Source: Streptomyces viridiviolaceus (GTDB lineage Bacteria; Actinomycetota; Actinomycetes; Streptomycetales; Streptomycetaceae). From it: a DNA stretch of 64,000 nt. Below the pieces are notes generated by a model that was not told the DNA's origin, ran no database searches, and worked only from the letters and a program-made list of their open reading frames with translations. The number at the start of each line of letters is the position of its first letter. Position 1 is the stretch's first letter. This document shows, piece by piece, positions 8,603 through 17,420 of the stretch. The stretch lies in contig NZ_BMWA01000023.1 of assembly GCF_014650995.1 (NCBI RefSeq), positions 62,001 to 126,000 on the forward strand, given 5' to 3'. A program made the translations under genes and the position numbers.

Positions 8603-9051
8603 ACGCCGGGTGAACCGCCGGGTCCGGGCCCCGTCCGGGCGCGCCCGGCGGTCTGCGCGGACTTCGCGGAAGTGGTACGAGCGCGACACGTTCACGCAGC
8701 ACACGCTTAACACGGGTTCGGCACAGTAGGGGATGTCGGCAGGGCGGGAGCGGCTCCCCGCCCCGGCCGGCACCGAACGGCGTCACGGACCTTCCGGAGC
8801 GGCTCCCGGACCTCCATGGACGCCACGGACGCACCGCCCGGCCCTGGCGCCCGGCGCCGCGTCCCTCGCGGGGACCGCCGTCGTCCCGCCCCCCGGCAAC
8901 GGGGGTGCGGCGGTCCCCGCGCACGTTCTCCCCGGCCGGCGTCGAGCGCCTCTCGGCCGGCGTGCCCCGTCGTGCGGCCGCCCAGCGGTGCCGTCGGCTC
9001 GTACGGGAGCGTCGGCGGACCCGTCCGGCCCCTTCCGGCACCGCCTCCCCG
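8603..9051. other. Intergenic stretch without a supported gene
   Basis: About 450 bp between convergent genes. GC-rich inverted segments near 8610-8655 and 8741-8765 could act as transcription stops. An open plus-strand frame from 8733 has Pro/Arg/Ala-rich, low-complexity composition, lacks a convincing ribosome site and runs into the oppositely oriented gene, so I do not call it. Confidence 0.4.
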
Positions 9052-9483
9052 TCAGTCCTTCCAGTCGCCGTCCTCGCCGGACCGGCGGCGGCCGAAGAGC
9101 CCCGGGTTGGTGCGGGCCACCTGGACGACGTTGACGCCGACGATGCCGGCCCAGGCCACCAGCAGCCCGGAGAGGTTCCCGACGCCGCCGCCGATGGCGG
9201 AGAGCGGGATCGCGAGGACGAGCGAGACGATGCCGAAGCCGAAACGCTCGCCCCAGGAGTCCGTGGGCCGCGGCGACCGGGAGTCCCGGGCCGACGCCAT
9301 CTGCTGCTCGGCGAGCTGCCGGCGCACCCGGCGCTCGACCACGCCGTCGATGCGCTGGTCGACCTTCTCCAGGAACGAGTCGACCAGCGCGGAGTCGTAC
9401 TCCTCGCCCAGTTCCCTGCGGGCCTGCAGGGTGGCGTCGAGTTCCTTCTTCAGGTCGGGGTCCCGCGCGTCCATTCCGGTCAT
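9052..9483 (-). CDS. Conserved hypothetical membrane protein
   Basis: A 143-residue protein. Residues 1-75 are charged and helical (RRELGEEYDSALVDSFLEKVDQ...), followed by two closely spaced hydrophobic helices (about 82-122) and a basic/acidic tail ending GDWKD. ATG at 9483 is used, with ATG 9474 as an alternative; neither has a strong ribosome site. It lies downstream of the NCS1 permease on the same strand, 67 bp after its stop, so read-through from that operon is possible. No function is assigned. Confidence 0.65.
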   Translation of the reverse strand: MTGMDARDPDLKKELDATLQARRELGEEYDSALVDSFLEKVDQRIDGVVERRVRRQLAEQQMASARDSRSPRPTDSWGERFGFGIVSLVLAIPLSAIGGGVGNLSGLLVAWAGIVGVNVVQVARTNPGLFGRRRSGEDGDWKD

Positions 9484-9550
9484 GCCGTCCACGGTAGGCA
9501 GCGCGGGTGGTCGCCGCACTGGGGCTAGCCCCCCGTTCGCCCTCGGGGTG

Positions 9551-10942
9551 TCAGGCCACCAGCGCGTCCGTCGCCCGCTCGGGGGTGTGCGCCGTGGTGC
9601 GCCGTGCGAGGAGCCAGTACAGCAGGGCGGGTACGACGAGACCCACGATCCAGGACACGTCCGCACCGCCCAGCGGGTCGACCAGCGGGCCGGTGTAGAA
9701 GTGCGTGACCAGGAACGGCAGCTGGGCCAGCAGCCCGATCCCGTACACCACGAGCGCGTCCCAGCGCCACGCTCCGTAGCGGCCGCCCGGGTCGGAGAGC
9801 GCCGGGATGTCGTACCGCTCCTTGGAGATCAGGTAGTAGTCGACCAGGTTGATCGCCGACCACGGGGTGAAGAAGGTCAGCAGGAACAGCAGGAAGTCCT
9901 TGAACGCCGTCAGGAAGCTGTCCTTGCCGAGCAGTGCGACCGCCGTGCCCGCCACCATGATCAGCGCGATGTACGCCGTCCGGCCGCGCCGCGAGAGCAC
10001 CCGTTGCCCCCGGAAGCCGCTCACGCTCGTCACCATCGACATGAAGCCGCCGTAGGTGTTGAGCACGTTGACGGTCAGCTTGCCGAGCGCGATCACGAAG
10101 TAGATGAACGACGCCACCAGGCCCGTGCCGCCGAGCGCGACGACATAGCCGACCTGGCTCGCCAGGAACCGCTCGCCCGCCGTCGCCGCGACCAGCACGC
10201 CGAAGGTCATCGACCACTGCGAGCCCAGCGCCGAACCGGACAGCGTCCACCAGAAGGTGGCCTTCGCCGACGTCGTACGGGGGAGGTAGCGGGAGTAGTC
10301 GGCCACGTACGGGCCGAACGCCAGCTGCCAGGACGCGGAGAGGGACACCGCCAGCAGGAACATGGGCAGCGAGAAGTGGGCGTCCTGCAGCAGGGTGCCG
10401 AGGTCGGCGCGGTCCAGAAGGCGGATGCCGAGGTAGACGAAGGCCAGCGCGCAGATCACGCTCGCCACCCGGCCGAGGGTGTGGATGACCCGGTAGCCGA
10501 CCGTCGCCGTGATCGCCGTGACCAGCGCGAACACGACGATGCCGGTCGTGTCGTTCGTGTGGGTCAGCTCGCCGACCGCCTGCCCGGCGAGCACACTGCC
10601 GCTCGCGAAGAAACCCACGTACATGACGATCACGAGCAGGAGGGGGACCACGGCACCGCGTACGCCGAACTGGGCCCGCGACTGGATCATCTGGGGCAGA
10701 CCCAGCTTCGGTCCCTGTGCCGAGTGCAGGGCCATGACCGCGCCGCCCAGCAGGTTGCCGAGCAGCAGGCCGATGACCGACCAGACGACGTCGCCGCCGA
10801 AGACGACCGCGAGCGCGCCGGTGACGACGGCCGTGATCTGGAGGTTGGCGCCGAGCCAGAGCGTGAACTGCGAGAACGCGCTGCCGTGGCGTTCGTCGTC
10901 GGGAACGACGTCGATGGAACGGAGTTCGACCAGGCCCGCCAC
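9551..10942 (-). CDS. NCS1-family permease (cytosine/purine/hydantoin type)
   Basis: A 463-residue transporter with about 12 hydrophobic helices. The N-terminal WLGANLQITAVVTGAL segment and the GLPQMIQSRAQFG motif are characteristic of the NCS1 nucleobase:cation symporter-1 family. Its GTG start at 10942 immediately follows the TAA of the substrate-binding protein gene, so translation is probably coupled and it is the last gene of the ABC operon. NCS1 permeases carry cytosine, allantoin, hydantoins or similar heterocycles. Pseudomonas hut loci also carry NCS1-type permeases. The substrate here is unknown, and histidine- or urocanate-related uptake is only an inference from context. Confidence 0.85.
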   Translation of the reverse strand: MAGLVELRSIDVVPDDERHGSAFSQFTLWLGANLQITAVVTGALAVVFGGDVVWSVIGLLLGNLLGGAVMALHSAQGPKLGLPQMIQSRAQFGVRGAVVPLLLVIVMYVGFFASGSVLAGQAVGELTHTNDTTGIVVFALVTAITATVGYRVIHTLGRVASVICALAFVYLGIRLLDRADLGTLLQDAHFSLPMFLLAVSLSASWQLAFGPYVADYSRYLPRTTSAKATFWWTLSGSALGSQWSMTFGVLVAATAGERFLASQVGYVVALGGTGLVASFIYFVIALGKLTVNVLNTYGGFMSMVTSVSGFRGQRVLSRRGRTAYIALIMVAGTAVALLGKDSFLTAFKDFLLFLLTFFTPWSAINLVDYYLISKERYDIPALSDPGGRYGAWRWDALVVYGIGLLAQLPFLVTHFYTGPLVDPLGGADVSWIVGLVVPALLYWLLARRTTAHTPERATDALVA

Positions 10943-11875
10943 TTACTTCACCAGCCCCTTCTGCTGCGCGTAGGCCCGGGCCACGTCTTCCGGGTCCTTC
11001 TTGTCCTTGTCCACCTGGCGGTTGAGTTCGGTGAGGTCAGCGGTCGTGAGGACGTTGCCGAGCCCGGCGAGCGCCTTGCGGACGGTGGAGTCGGCCTTGC
11101 GGTCGGCGATCAGGGGGACGACGTGCTGGCCGGGGATCAGGTTCTTCGGGTCGGTCAGGACCACCCAGCCGTTGGCCTGGATGTCGGTGTCGGTGGTGAA
11201 GAGGTTGGCCACGTCGATGTCGCCCTTCTTCAGCGCGCCCTTGACCAGCGGACCGGAGGAGTCGAGGGACTTGAACTCCTTGAACTCCACCCCGTACACG
11301 TCCTTCAGCCCGACCGCGCCGACCTGACGCGCCTTGACCTCCGCGGCGGCGCCGATGACCAGCTTGCCGTTGTGCTTCTTCAGGTCGGCGAGGGAGATCA
11401 GGCCGTACTTCTCCGCCGTCTCGCGGGTCACCGCGAAGGCGTCGGAGTCCTCGGCCAGGCCGTACGGCAGGACCTGGAGGCTGGCGGGGAGGGCCATGGC
11501 CAGGGAGTTCTGCATCTCGCCCTCCTCCGTGGCCGCCGCCTTGGGGTCGAGGTAGTGCAGCAGGGCGCCCTGGTACTCGGGCAGGAGGTCGATGTCGCCG
11601 CCCTTGAGGGCGGGGATGAGGATCTCGCGGGTGCCGAGGTTGGGGCGGACGGTCGTCTTCACGCCGACGGCGTCGAGGACGGCCGCGTACAGGTACCCGA
11701 GCACCTGGTTCTCGGTGAAGTTGGCGGTGCCGATGGTCAGGCCGCCCTTGCTGGAGCCGCCGCCGGAGGTGGTCGTGCCCTCGCCGTCGAGGGACGTGAT
11801 GCCGCTGGAGCAGGCGGAGAGGGCGGGGACGGAGGCTGCGGCGAACAGTCCGCCGAGGAGAGTGCGACGGTTCAT
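10943..11875 (-). CDS. ABC importer substrate-binding lipoprotein (OpuAC/ProX-like)
   Basis: A 310-residue lipoprotein with a basic N-terminus, hydrophobic core and lipobox ALSAC (Cys22), then a Ser/Gly/Thr linker and a periplasmic-binding-protein fold of the quaternary-amine (OpuAC/OsmX) type. The block GTANFTENQVLGYLYAAVL and the EYQGALL segment are typical. It should hand its ligand to the two permeases encoded just upstream. Known ligands in the family are glycine betaine, choline, carnitine and, in HutX-type members, histidine. The sequence does not decide which. ATG at 11875. Confidence 0.88.
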   Translation of the reverse strand: MNRRTLLGGLFAAASVPALSACSSGITSLDGEGTTTSGGGSSKGGLTIGTANFTENQVLGYLYAAVLDAVGVKTTVRPNLGTREILIPALKGGDIDLLPEYQGALLHYLDPKAAATEEGEMQNSLAMALPASLQVLPYGLAEDSDAFAVTRETAEKYGLISLADLKKHNGKLVIGAAAEVKARQVGAVGLKDVYGVEFKEFKSLDSSGPLVKGALKKGDIDVANLFTTDTDIQANGWVVLTDPKNLIPGQHVVPLIADRKADSTVRKALAGLGNVLTTADLTELNRQVDKDKKDPEDVARAYAQQKGLVK

Positions 11876-11884
11876 TTTCGTTCC

Positions 11885-12547
11885 CTAGGCGGTGCGGTGT
11901 CGGAAGAGGAAGCGCTGGAGGGCGGCGAGGGTCACGTCGAGGGCGACCGCGATCACGGCGACCAGCACGGCGCCGCCCATCACCTGCACGAGGTCGCGCT
12001 GGGCCAGGCCGTCGAAGACGTACCGGCCGAGGCCGCCGAAGGAGACGTACGCGGCGATGGTGGCCGTGGCCACCACCTGGATCAGCGCGAGACGCAGGCC
12101 CGTCATGATCAGGGGGAGGGCCAGCGGGAGCTCCACCTGGAGCAGGACCTGGTGGCCGCGCATGCCCTGTCCGCGGGCCGCGTCCTTCACGTCCGGGTCG
12201 ACGGCGGTCATTCCGGCGTAGGTGTTGGTGACGAGCGCCGGGACCGCGAGGGCGACCAGCGCGACGTAGACGGGCCACATCGACAGGCCGCTGGCGAGGA
12301 AGACCAGCACGACCAGGCCGACGGTGGGCAGCGCGCGGCCGAAGGACGACAGGTTGATCGCGACGAACGCGCCTTTGCCGGTGTGGCCGATCAGCAGGCC
12401 CAGGGGGAGGCCGATCGCGGCGGCGACGAGGGTGGCGAGGAGCGAGTACTGGAGGTGTTCGGCGAGGCGGGTGGCGATGCCGTCGGGTCCGGCCCACTGC
12501 TCGCCGCTGGTCAGCCAGCCGCCGAGGTTCTTGAAGAGTTCGTACAT
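11885..12547 (-). CDS. ABC transporter permease (OpuC/ProW family), second subunit
   Basis: A 220-residue inner-membrane permease with about five to six helices and the binding-protein-dependent transport loop DAARGQGMRGHQVLLQVELPLALP (an EAA-type loop contacting the ATPase) around residues 140-165. It starts one base after the stop of the preceding permease gene, so the pair is translationally linked and probably forms a heterodimer. The two-permease layout resembles OpuC rather than the single-permease ProU. Confidence 0.88.
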   Translation of the reverse strand: MYELFKNLGGWLTSGEQWAGPDGIATRLAEHLQYSLLATLVAAAIGLPLGLLIGHTGKGAFVAINLSSFGRALPTVGLVVLVFLASGLSMWPVYVALVALAVPALVTNTYAGMTAVDPDVKDAARGQGMRGHQVLLQVELPLALPLIMTGLRLALIQVVATATIAAYVSFGGLGRYVFDGLAQRDLVQVMGGAVLVAVIAVALDVTLAALQRFLFRHRTA

Positions 12548-12548
12548 C

Positions 12549-13190
12549 TCAGGCTCGCCGCCTCGTCCACGGGGTGAGTACGTACTGGACGGCGACCAGC
12601 AACGCGTCCGCCACCACGGCCAGCAGGAGGGTGAGGACCACGCCCACGATCACCGGGGTCGGGAAGTTGCGCTGGAAGCCGTCGGTGAAGAGCTGGCCGA
12701 GGCCGCCGTCGCCGATGTAGGTCGCCACGGAGACGAGGGAGATCGACATGACCGTGGCGATCCGGACGCCCGCCATGATCACGGGGAGGGCGAGCGGGAA
12801 CTCGACGGTGAGCAGGGTGCGCAGCGGGCGCGTCCCCATGGCCTTCGCCGCCTCCTTGGTCCTCGTGGGGACCGAGTCGAGGCCCTCGACGGTGTTCCGG
12901 AGCAGGACGACCAGGGTGTAGATCGTCAGGCCGATGACCGTGGTGGTGCGGGTCAGGCCGGAGACCGGGAGGAGGAGCACGAAGACCGCGATCGACGGGA
13001 TCGTGAACAGGACGTTCGAGAGGCCGAGCAGAAAGCCGCGCAGCGGGCGGACGCGGTGGGCGACCACCGCGAGCGGGAGCGAGATCAGCAGGCCGAGGAG
13101 AACGGCGGACAGGGCGGCCTGGAGGTGGGAGACCGTCAGGGTGGTCAGGTCGTCGGTGTGGCCGGATATCCAGGACCAGTCGATGGTCAT
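12549..13190 (-). CDS. ABC transporter permease (OpuC/ProW family), first subunit
   Basis: A 213-residue permease with about six hydrophobic helices and an EAA-like loop KEAAKAMGTRPLRTLLTVEFPLALP. The ATG at 13190 overlaps the stop of the ATP-binding gene by 4 nt (ATGA), which fixes the start; a much longer open frame extending to 14105 is antisense-type coding noise. It works with the second permease and the ATPase to import a quaternary amine or amino acid. Confidence 0.88.
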   Translation of the reverse strand: MTIDWSWISGHTDDLTTLTVSHLQAALSAVLLGLLISLPLAVVAHRVRPLRGFLLGLSNVLFTIPSIAVFVLLLPVSGLTRTTTVIGLTIYTLVVLLRNTVEGLDSVPTRTKEAAKAMGTRPLRTLLTVEFPLALPVIMAGVRIATVMSISLVSVATYIGDGGLGQLFTDGFQRNFPTPVIVGVVLTLLLAVVADALLVAVQYVLTPWTRRRA

Positions 13191-14218
13191 GCGGCCACGA
13201 CCTCGGTGTGCGCCCGGTTCGCGTGCTCGTGGATGTCGTCGCGGGAGGAGACCCCTGTGAGGACGCCGGCCGCGTCGACGCGGGCGATCAGGCCGGTGGG
13301 GGAGGCGACCGACTCGTTGAGCGCCGACAGCAGGGAGTCGGTGTCCTGCAGTGGTCGTACGGGGAGTTCGGCGTCCTTCGACGCCCAGTGCAGCGGCTTG
13401 CGGGCCTCGTCGAGGACGAGGGTCCAGGTGCCGCCCTCGGGGACCGCGCCCTGGGGGACGTCCGCGAGGGTCCTGAGCGAGAGCAGCTTCAGGCCGCGCT
13501 CGGCGCCGAGGAAGTCGGCCACGAAGTCGTCGGCCGGGCGGGCGAGGAGTTCGGCGGGCTCGGCGCACTGGATCAGGTGGCCGCCGGTGCGGAAGATCGC
13601 GATCCGGTCGCCGAGCCGGACCGCCTCGTCGATGTCGTGGGTGACGAAGACGATGGTCTTGCTCAACTCCTTCTGCAGCCGGAGAAGTTCGTCCTGGAGC
13701 TGGGTGCGGACCACCGGGTCGACCGCGCCGAACGGCTCGTCCATCAGCAGGACGGGCGGGTCGGCGGCGAGGGCGCGGGCGACGCCGACCCGCTGCTGCT
13801 GGCCGCCGGAGAGCTGGTGCGGGTAGCGGCGGCCGGCCTCGGGGGCGAGGCCGACGGTCTCGAGGAGTTCCGCGGCCCGGGCGCGAGCCTTGCGGCGGCC
13901 CCAGCCGAGCAGCAGCGGCACGGTGGCGATGTTGTCGAGCACCGTGCGGTGCGGGAAGAGGCCCGACTGCTGGATGACGTACCCGATGGACCGGCGCAGT
14001 TCGGCGGCGTCCTGCTCCTGGACGTCCTTGCCGCCGACCCGGATGGTGCCGGAGGTCGGCTCGACCATCCGGTTGATCATCCGCAGGGTGGTCGTCTTGC
14101 CGCAACCGGAGGATCCGACGAGGACGGTCACGCCGCCCTCCGGCAGGGCCAGGGAGAGGTCGTGGACTGCTGTCGTGCCGTTGGGGAAGAGCTTGTGGAC
14201 CGCGTCGAACTGGATCAT
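13187..14218 (-). CDS. ABC transporter ATP-binding protein (OpuCA/ProV type)
   Basis: A 343-residue ATPase, first gene of the five-gene minus-strand operon. Walker A is GSSGCGKT (residues 36-43), the signature is LSGGQQQR, and Walker B is VLLMDEPFGA, followed by the switch histidine in VTHD. The C-terminal ~90 residues form a CBS-like region, as in OpuCA/ProV, where tandem CBS domains sense osmolarity or ligand; here it looks like a single degenerate copy. ATG at 14218 follows GGGACA. The promoter must lie in the 132-bp gap shared with the lyase gene. Confidence 0.9.
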   Translation of the reverse strand: MIQFDAVHKLFPNGTTAVHDLSLALPEGGVTVLVGSSGCGKTTTLRMINRMVEPTSGTIRVGGKDVQEQDAAELRRSIGYVIQQSGLFPHRTVLDNIATVPLLLGWGRRKARARAAELLETVGLAPEAGRRYPHQLSGGQQQRVGVARALAADPPVLLMDEPFGAVDPVVRTQLQDELLRLQKELSKTIVFVTHDIDEAVRLGDRIAIFRTGGHLIQCAEPAELLARPADDFVADFLGAERGLKLLSLRTLADVPQGAVPEGGTWTLVLDEARKPLHWASKDAELPVRPLQDTDSLLSALNESVASPTGLIARVDAAGVLTGVSSRDDIHEHANRAHTEVVAA

Positions 14219-14350
14219 GAGATGTCCCTTGCCCGGCTGTATAACGTCATGCAGAGTTCTTGGTGTCTGAATAGCTTGTCAATGCTCCGGCGTTAATCCG
14301 CGGTTACGGATGGCCGGTGGGCAAGATCATGTGTCCGATTTGAGGAAGGT

Positions 14351-15868
14351 ATGCACGTGATGTCGTCTCGGATCGTGGACGCCCCGGAGGGTGTGGCCCC
14401 CGGCCTCGTCGTTCTCGACGGGCGTGGGCTCGGCGTCGCGGACGCCGTCCGGCTCGCCGACGGGGCCGCGCGACCGGTGCCGGGGTCCGAGGCGATGAAG
14501 CGCGCAGAGGAGTCCTGGGATGCCGCCCGCCGGATCGCCGCCACCGGTCGCGTCTACGGCCGCTCCACCGGCGTCGGCGCCAACCGGAACGAGGACGTGC
14601 CCACCGATGCGGCCGCCGGCCATGGCCTGAGGCTGCTGCGCAGCCACGCCGGCGCCATCGGGGAGGAGCTGCCCGCCCGGCAGGTACGCGCGATGCTCGC
14701 CGTACGCGCCAACCAGCTGCTGGCCGGGGGCGCCGGGCTGCGGCCGTCCGTCGTCACCGCGCTGTGCGAGGCGCTGGAGTCCGGGGCGTACCCGGTCGTG
14801 AACGAGTTCGGGTCGGTCGGGACGGGAGACATCGCCGCGCTCGCGCAGGTCGGGCTGGCGCTCGCCGGGGAGCACCCGTGGCGGGGACCGGCCGCGCCGA
14901 CGCCCCAACCCCTCGACAACAACGACGCGTTGGCCCTGATCAGCAGTAACGCCCTCACCCTCGGCCAGTCCGCGCTCGCCCTGCACGAACTGCGCGGCCT
15001 GCTCGCCGCCACCCAGGTCGTCGCCGCGCTGTCCCTGCTGGCCGTCGACGGCTCCCACGAGGCGTACGCCGCCCCCGTCCACGCGGCCCGACCGCACCGC
15101 GGCTCCGCCGAGGTCGCCCGGCGGATGCGGGAGCTGATCGGTGCCGCCGACCGGCCCACCCCACCGCTCGGCCGGATCCAGGACCCGTACGGCTTCCGCT
15201 GCCTGCCCCAGATCCACGGCCCGGCGCACGACGCCGCCGACGCCCTGGAAGAGGTCCTCGTCGTGGAGATCAACGCGGCCGCGGAGAACCCCCTGATCTC
15301 CCCCGACGACATGGCGGCCTACCACCACGGCGGCTTCTACCAGGCGCAGCTCGCCCTCGCCCTGGACCACTTCAGGCTCGCCATGACCCAGGTCGCCCGC
15401 CTGTCCACGTCACGGCTGTCGACGCTGAACGAGCCCGCCTACACCCGCCTGCGCCCCTTCCTCGCCGACCACGAGCCCGCCTCCTCCGGCGTGATGATCC
15501 TGGAGTACGCCGCCGGCGCCGCCCTCGGCGATCTGCGCGCGTTCTCCGCGCCCGCGTCGCTCGGTCACGCTGTACTCTCCCGAGGCGTCGAGGAACAGGC
15601 CAGTTTCGCCTCGCTCGCCGCACGGCAGACGCTGCGCGCGTGCGGCGCGTACCGACTCGTCGTCGGCTGCGAACTGGTGGCCGCCGTACGGGCGTTGCGG
15701 CAACGCGACCTCCGCCTGGAACCAGACCTCCCGGCGGGCCGGGCGCTGGAGCTCGCCGAGTCGGTGCTGGACGCGGACCCGGCCGACCGGCCGCTCACGC
15801 ACGATGTGACGGTGGCGTCCGAACTGCTCGACCGGTTCACGGACATCTGGAAGGGGAGCACGTCATGA
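14351..15868 (+). CDS. Aromatic amino acid lyase (HAL/PAL family) with atypical MIO motif
   Basis: A 505-residue member of the family that eliminates ammonia from histidine, phenylalanine or tyrosine using a self-made MIO group. Retained are the Tyr of RVYGRSTG (Y69), the SHA histidine (H99), and IQDPYGFR with its Tyr and Arg. However, the block that normally reads G-S-V-G-A-S-G-D reads GSVGTGD (154-160), one residue short, so the cyclising triad would be G-T-G. The usual NGT is SSN (198-200). It may therefore be a divergent lyase, an aminomutase-like enzyme or inactive. ATG 14351 follows GAGGAAG. It overlaps the RpiR regulator by 4 nt and is divergent from the ABC operon. Confidence 0.82.
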   Translation: MHVMSSRIVDAPEGVAPGLVVLDGRGLGVADAVRLADGAARPVPGSEAMKRAEESWDAARRIAATGRVYGRSTGVGANRNEDVPTDAAAGHGLRLLRSHAGAIGEELPARQVRAMLAVRANQLLAGGAGLRPSVVTALCEALESGAYPVVNEFGSVGTGDIAALAQVGLALAGEHPWRGPAAPTPQPLDNNDALALISSNALTLGQSALALHELRGLLAATQVVAALSLLAVDGSHEAYAAPVHAARPHRGSAEVARRMRELIGAADRPTPPLGRIQDPYGFRCLPQIHGPAHDAADALEEVLVVEINAAAENPLISPDDMAAYHHGGFYQAQLALALDHFRLAMTQVARLSTSRLSTLNEPAYTRLRPFLADHEPASSGVMILEYAAGAALGDLRAFSAPASLGHAVLSRGVEEQASFASLAARQTLRACGAYRLVVGCELVAAVRALRQRDLRLEPDLPAGRALELAESVLDADPADRPLTHDVTVASELLDRFTDIWKGSTS

Positions 15869-16731
15869 GCGGAACCGAAAGCCGTACCGAGGGGCGTACC
15901 GACAGCCCTGCCGCGCGGCTGCAGGCGCTCTTCGAGGGGCACCGGCTCACGCCGACCCAGCGGCGGATCGCGCACAGCATGGTGCGGCGGGCCGCCGACG
16001 TGCCGTTCCTGTCCAGCGTCGAGCTCGCCGAACTCGCCGGGGTCAGCCAGCCCTCGGTCACCCGCTTCGCGGTCGCCCTCGGCTTCGACGGCTATCCGGC
16101 CCTGCGCAGGCACCTGCGCGAGGTGGCGCCCGCCGAACAGGGCGCGGACCCGGCTTCGTGCAACGAGTACCAGCAGGCCGTCGAGGCCGAGATCGAGAAC
16201 CTCAAGCACCTCGCGGAACTGCTCGCCGATCCGCGGCCGGTGCGGGAGGCGGGCCGGCTGCTGGCCGCCTCGCGTCCGCTGCCGGTGCTCGGCCTGAGGG
16301 CGGCGGCCTCCCAGGCGTACGGCTTCGCCTACTTCGCCGCCAAGGTCCATCCGGACGTCCGGCTGCTGAACGAGGGCGGCACGATGATCCACGACCGTAT
16401 CGACGCCGCCGTACGGGCCGGGGCGACGGCGCTGCTCTGCTTCGCGCTGCCCCGGCATCCCCGCGAGGTCGTCGACACGCTCGCGCACGGCAAGGAGGCG
16501 GGGCTCACGGTGGTGACGGTCGCCGACTCCGCCTTCGCGCCGGTCGCCAAGGTGTCCGACCTGCTGCTGCCGGCCGCCGTCGGTACCGGGCTGGCCTTCG
16601 ACACCGCCTGCGCGCCGATGCTGCTCGGCCGGGTGCTGCTGGAGGCGATGTGCGACGACCTGCCGGACGCCCAGGCCCGGCTGGAGGAGTTCGACGCGAA
16701 GGCGGCGGCGCGGGGGCTGTTCGTGGAGTGA
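15865..16731 (+). CDS. MurR/RpiR-family transcriptional regulator
   Basis: A 288-residue regulator with an N-terminal helix-turn-helix domain (about 10-85, core ELAELAGVSQPSVTRFAVALGF) and a C-terminal SIS sugar-phosphate-binding-type domain (about 115-250). Its ATG overlaps the stop of the aromatic lyase (ATGA), so the two are co-translated and it probably controls that gene and perhaps the divergent ABC/NCS1 operon. The effector is unknown. Linked RpiR regulators often respond to the pathway substrate. Confidence 0.9.
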   Translation: MSGTESRTEGRTDSPAARLQALFEGHRLTPTQRRIAHSMVRRAADVPFLSSVELAELAGVSQPSVTRFAVALGFDGYPALRRHLREVAPAEQGADPASCNEYQQAVEAEIENLKHLAELLADPRPVREAGRLLAASRPLPVLGLRAAASQAYGFAYFAAKVHPDVRLLNEGGTMIHDRIDAAVRAGATALLCFALPRHPREVVDTLAHGKEAGLTVVTVADSAFAPVAKVSDLLLPAAVGTGLAFDTACAPMLLGRVLLEAMCDDLPDAQARLEEFDAKAAARGLFVE

Positions 16732-16835
16732 ACGCCGGTGCGCCGTTCTCAGACTCGTCTCACCTTGTCCCGTTAACGTGCCTGCCCTGACACACCTTTC
16801 AGACGCTTCGCACACCGGGGACGGGAGGCAGGAAC

Positions 16836-17420
16836 GTGGCGCGCGGAGGACAGGGGCTGGCTCGGGTCGCCGTCGTCGTACGGGCGGGGGCGGCACCGCT
16901 GTGGTGGCTCGGCGTGTGCGCGGCGGGCATCGGCGTGCTGGTGCCGGGACTGACCGGACGCCGGATCGGCCTGTCGGCCGGGGCCGCGCTGTTCGTCGTC
17001 GCGACGGCCGTCGTGGCGTACGCGGGGCGCAGGAGGTACGCCGCCCTGGCCCGCTCGGCCGCCCGCGCGGGCAAGCACGACGTGCTCCAGGACCGCGCGG
17101 TGTCGGTGCGCACCTGGCGCCGCGGCCACCGCTGGTGGCTGTTGCTCGCCTTCCTCGCCGTGCTGGGCAGCGCCTTCGCCGTACCCGCCGCCGGTGGCCT
17201 GCTGCTGGCCGGCTGCGGCGCCGGCCTGTGGCTGAAGGCCGCCTGGATCGGCCGCCGCGAGCAGGACGGGGACGCCCTGCTGTGGGTCCGCGTGGACTGG
17301 CTCACGAAGAACGGCGGCCGCCCGGCGGGCAAGGCGGTCAGGGCCTACCGCACCACGGGCGTCGCAGCGGGCGACGCGGCCCCCGGCGGAACGAGGCGCA
17401 AGCCGTCCGCACTGGTCTGA
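16836..17420 (+). CDS. Hypothetical integral membrane protein
   Basis: A 194-residue protein with four hydrophobic segments in two pairs (about residues 22-40, 45-62, 98-113 and 117-133) separated by a basic loop, and a basic Gly/Ala-rich C-terminus. GTG 16836 follows GGGAGG (16823-16828). No family is recognised. It is not overlapping its neighbours and reads toward the repeat-rich convergent region at 17421-17757. Confidence 0.7.
   Translation: MARGGQGLARVAVVVRAGAAPLWWLGVCAAGIGVLVPGLTGRRIGLSAGAALFVVATAVVAYAGRRRYAALARSAARAGKHDVLQDRAVSVRTWRRGHRWWLLLAFLAVLGSAFAVPAAGGLLLAGCGAGLWLKAAWIGRREQDGDALLWVRVDWLTKNGGRPAGKAVRAYRTTGVAAGDAAPGGTRRKPSALV

Noticed and set aside
8733..9134. Possible 133-codon gene after cystathionine beta-synthase
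   Set aside because: Pro/Arg/Gly-rich composition, no ribosome site, and its 3' part overlaps the opposite-strand membrane protein gene.
8816..12577. A 1,253-codon open plus-strand frame
   Set aside because: It lies antisense to the NCS1 and ABC importer genes, which have clear family motifs, starts and couplings. The frame has no recognisable domain.
14351..15868. Naming this gene hutH
   Set aside because: The MIO triad and NGT motif are altered, so histidine ammonia-lyase activity cannot be assumed.
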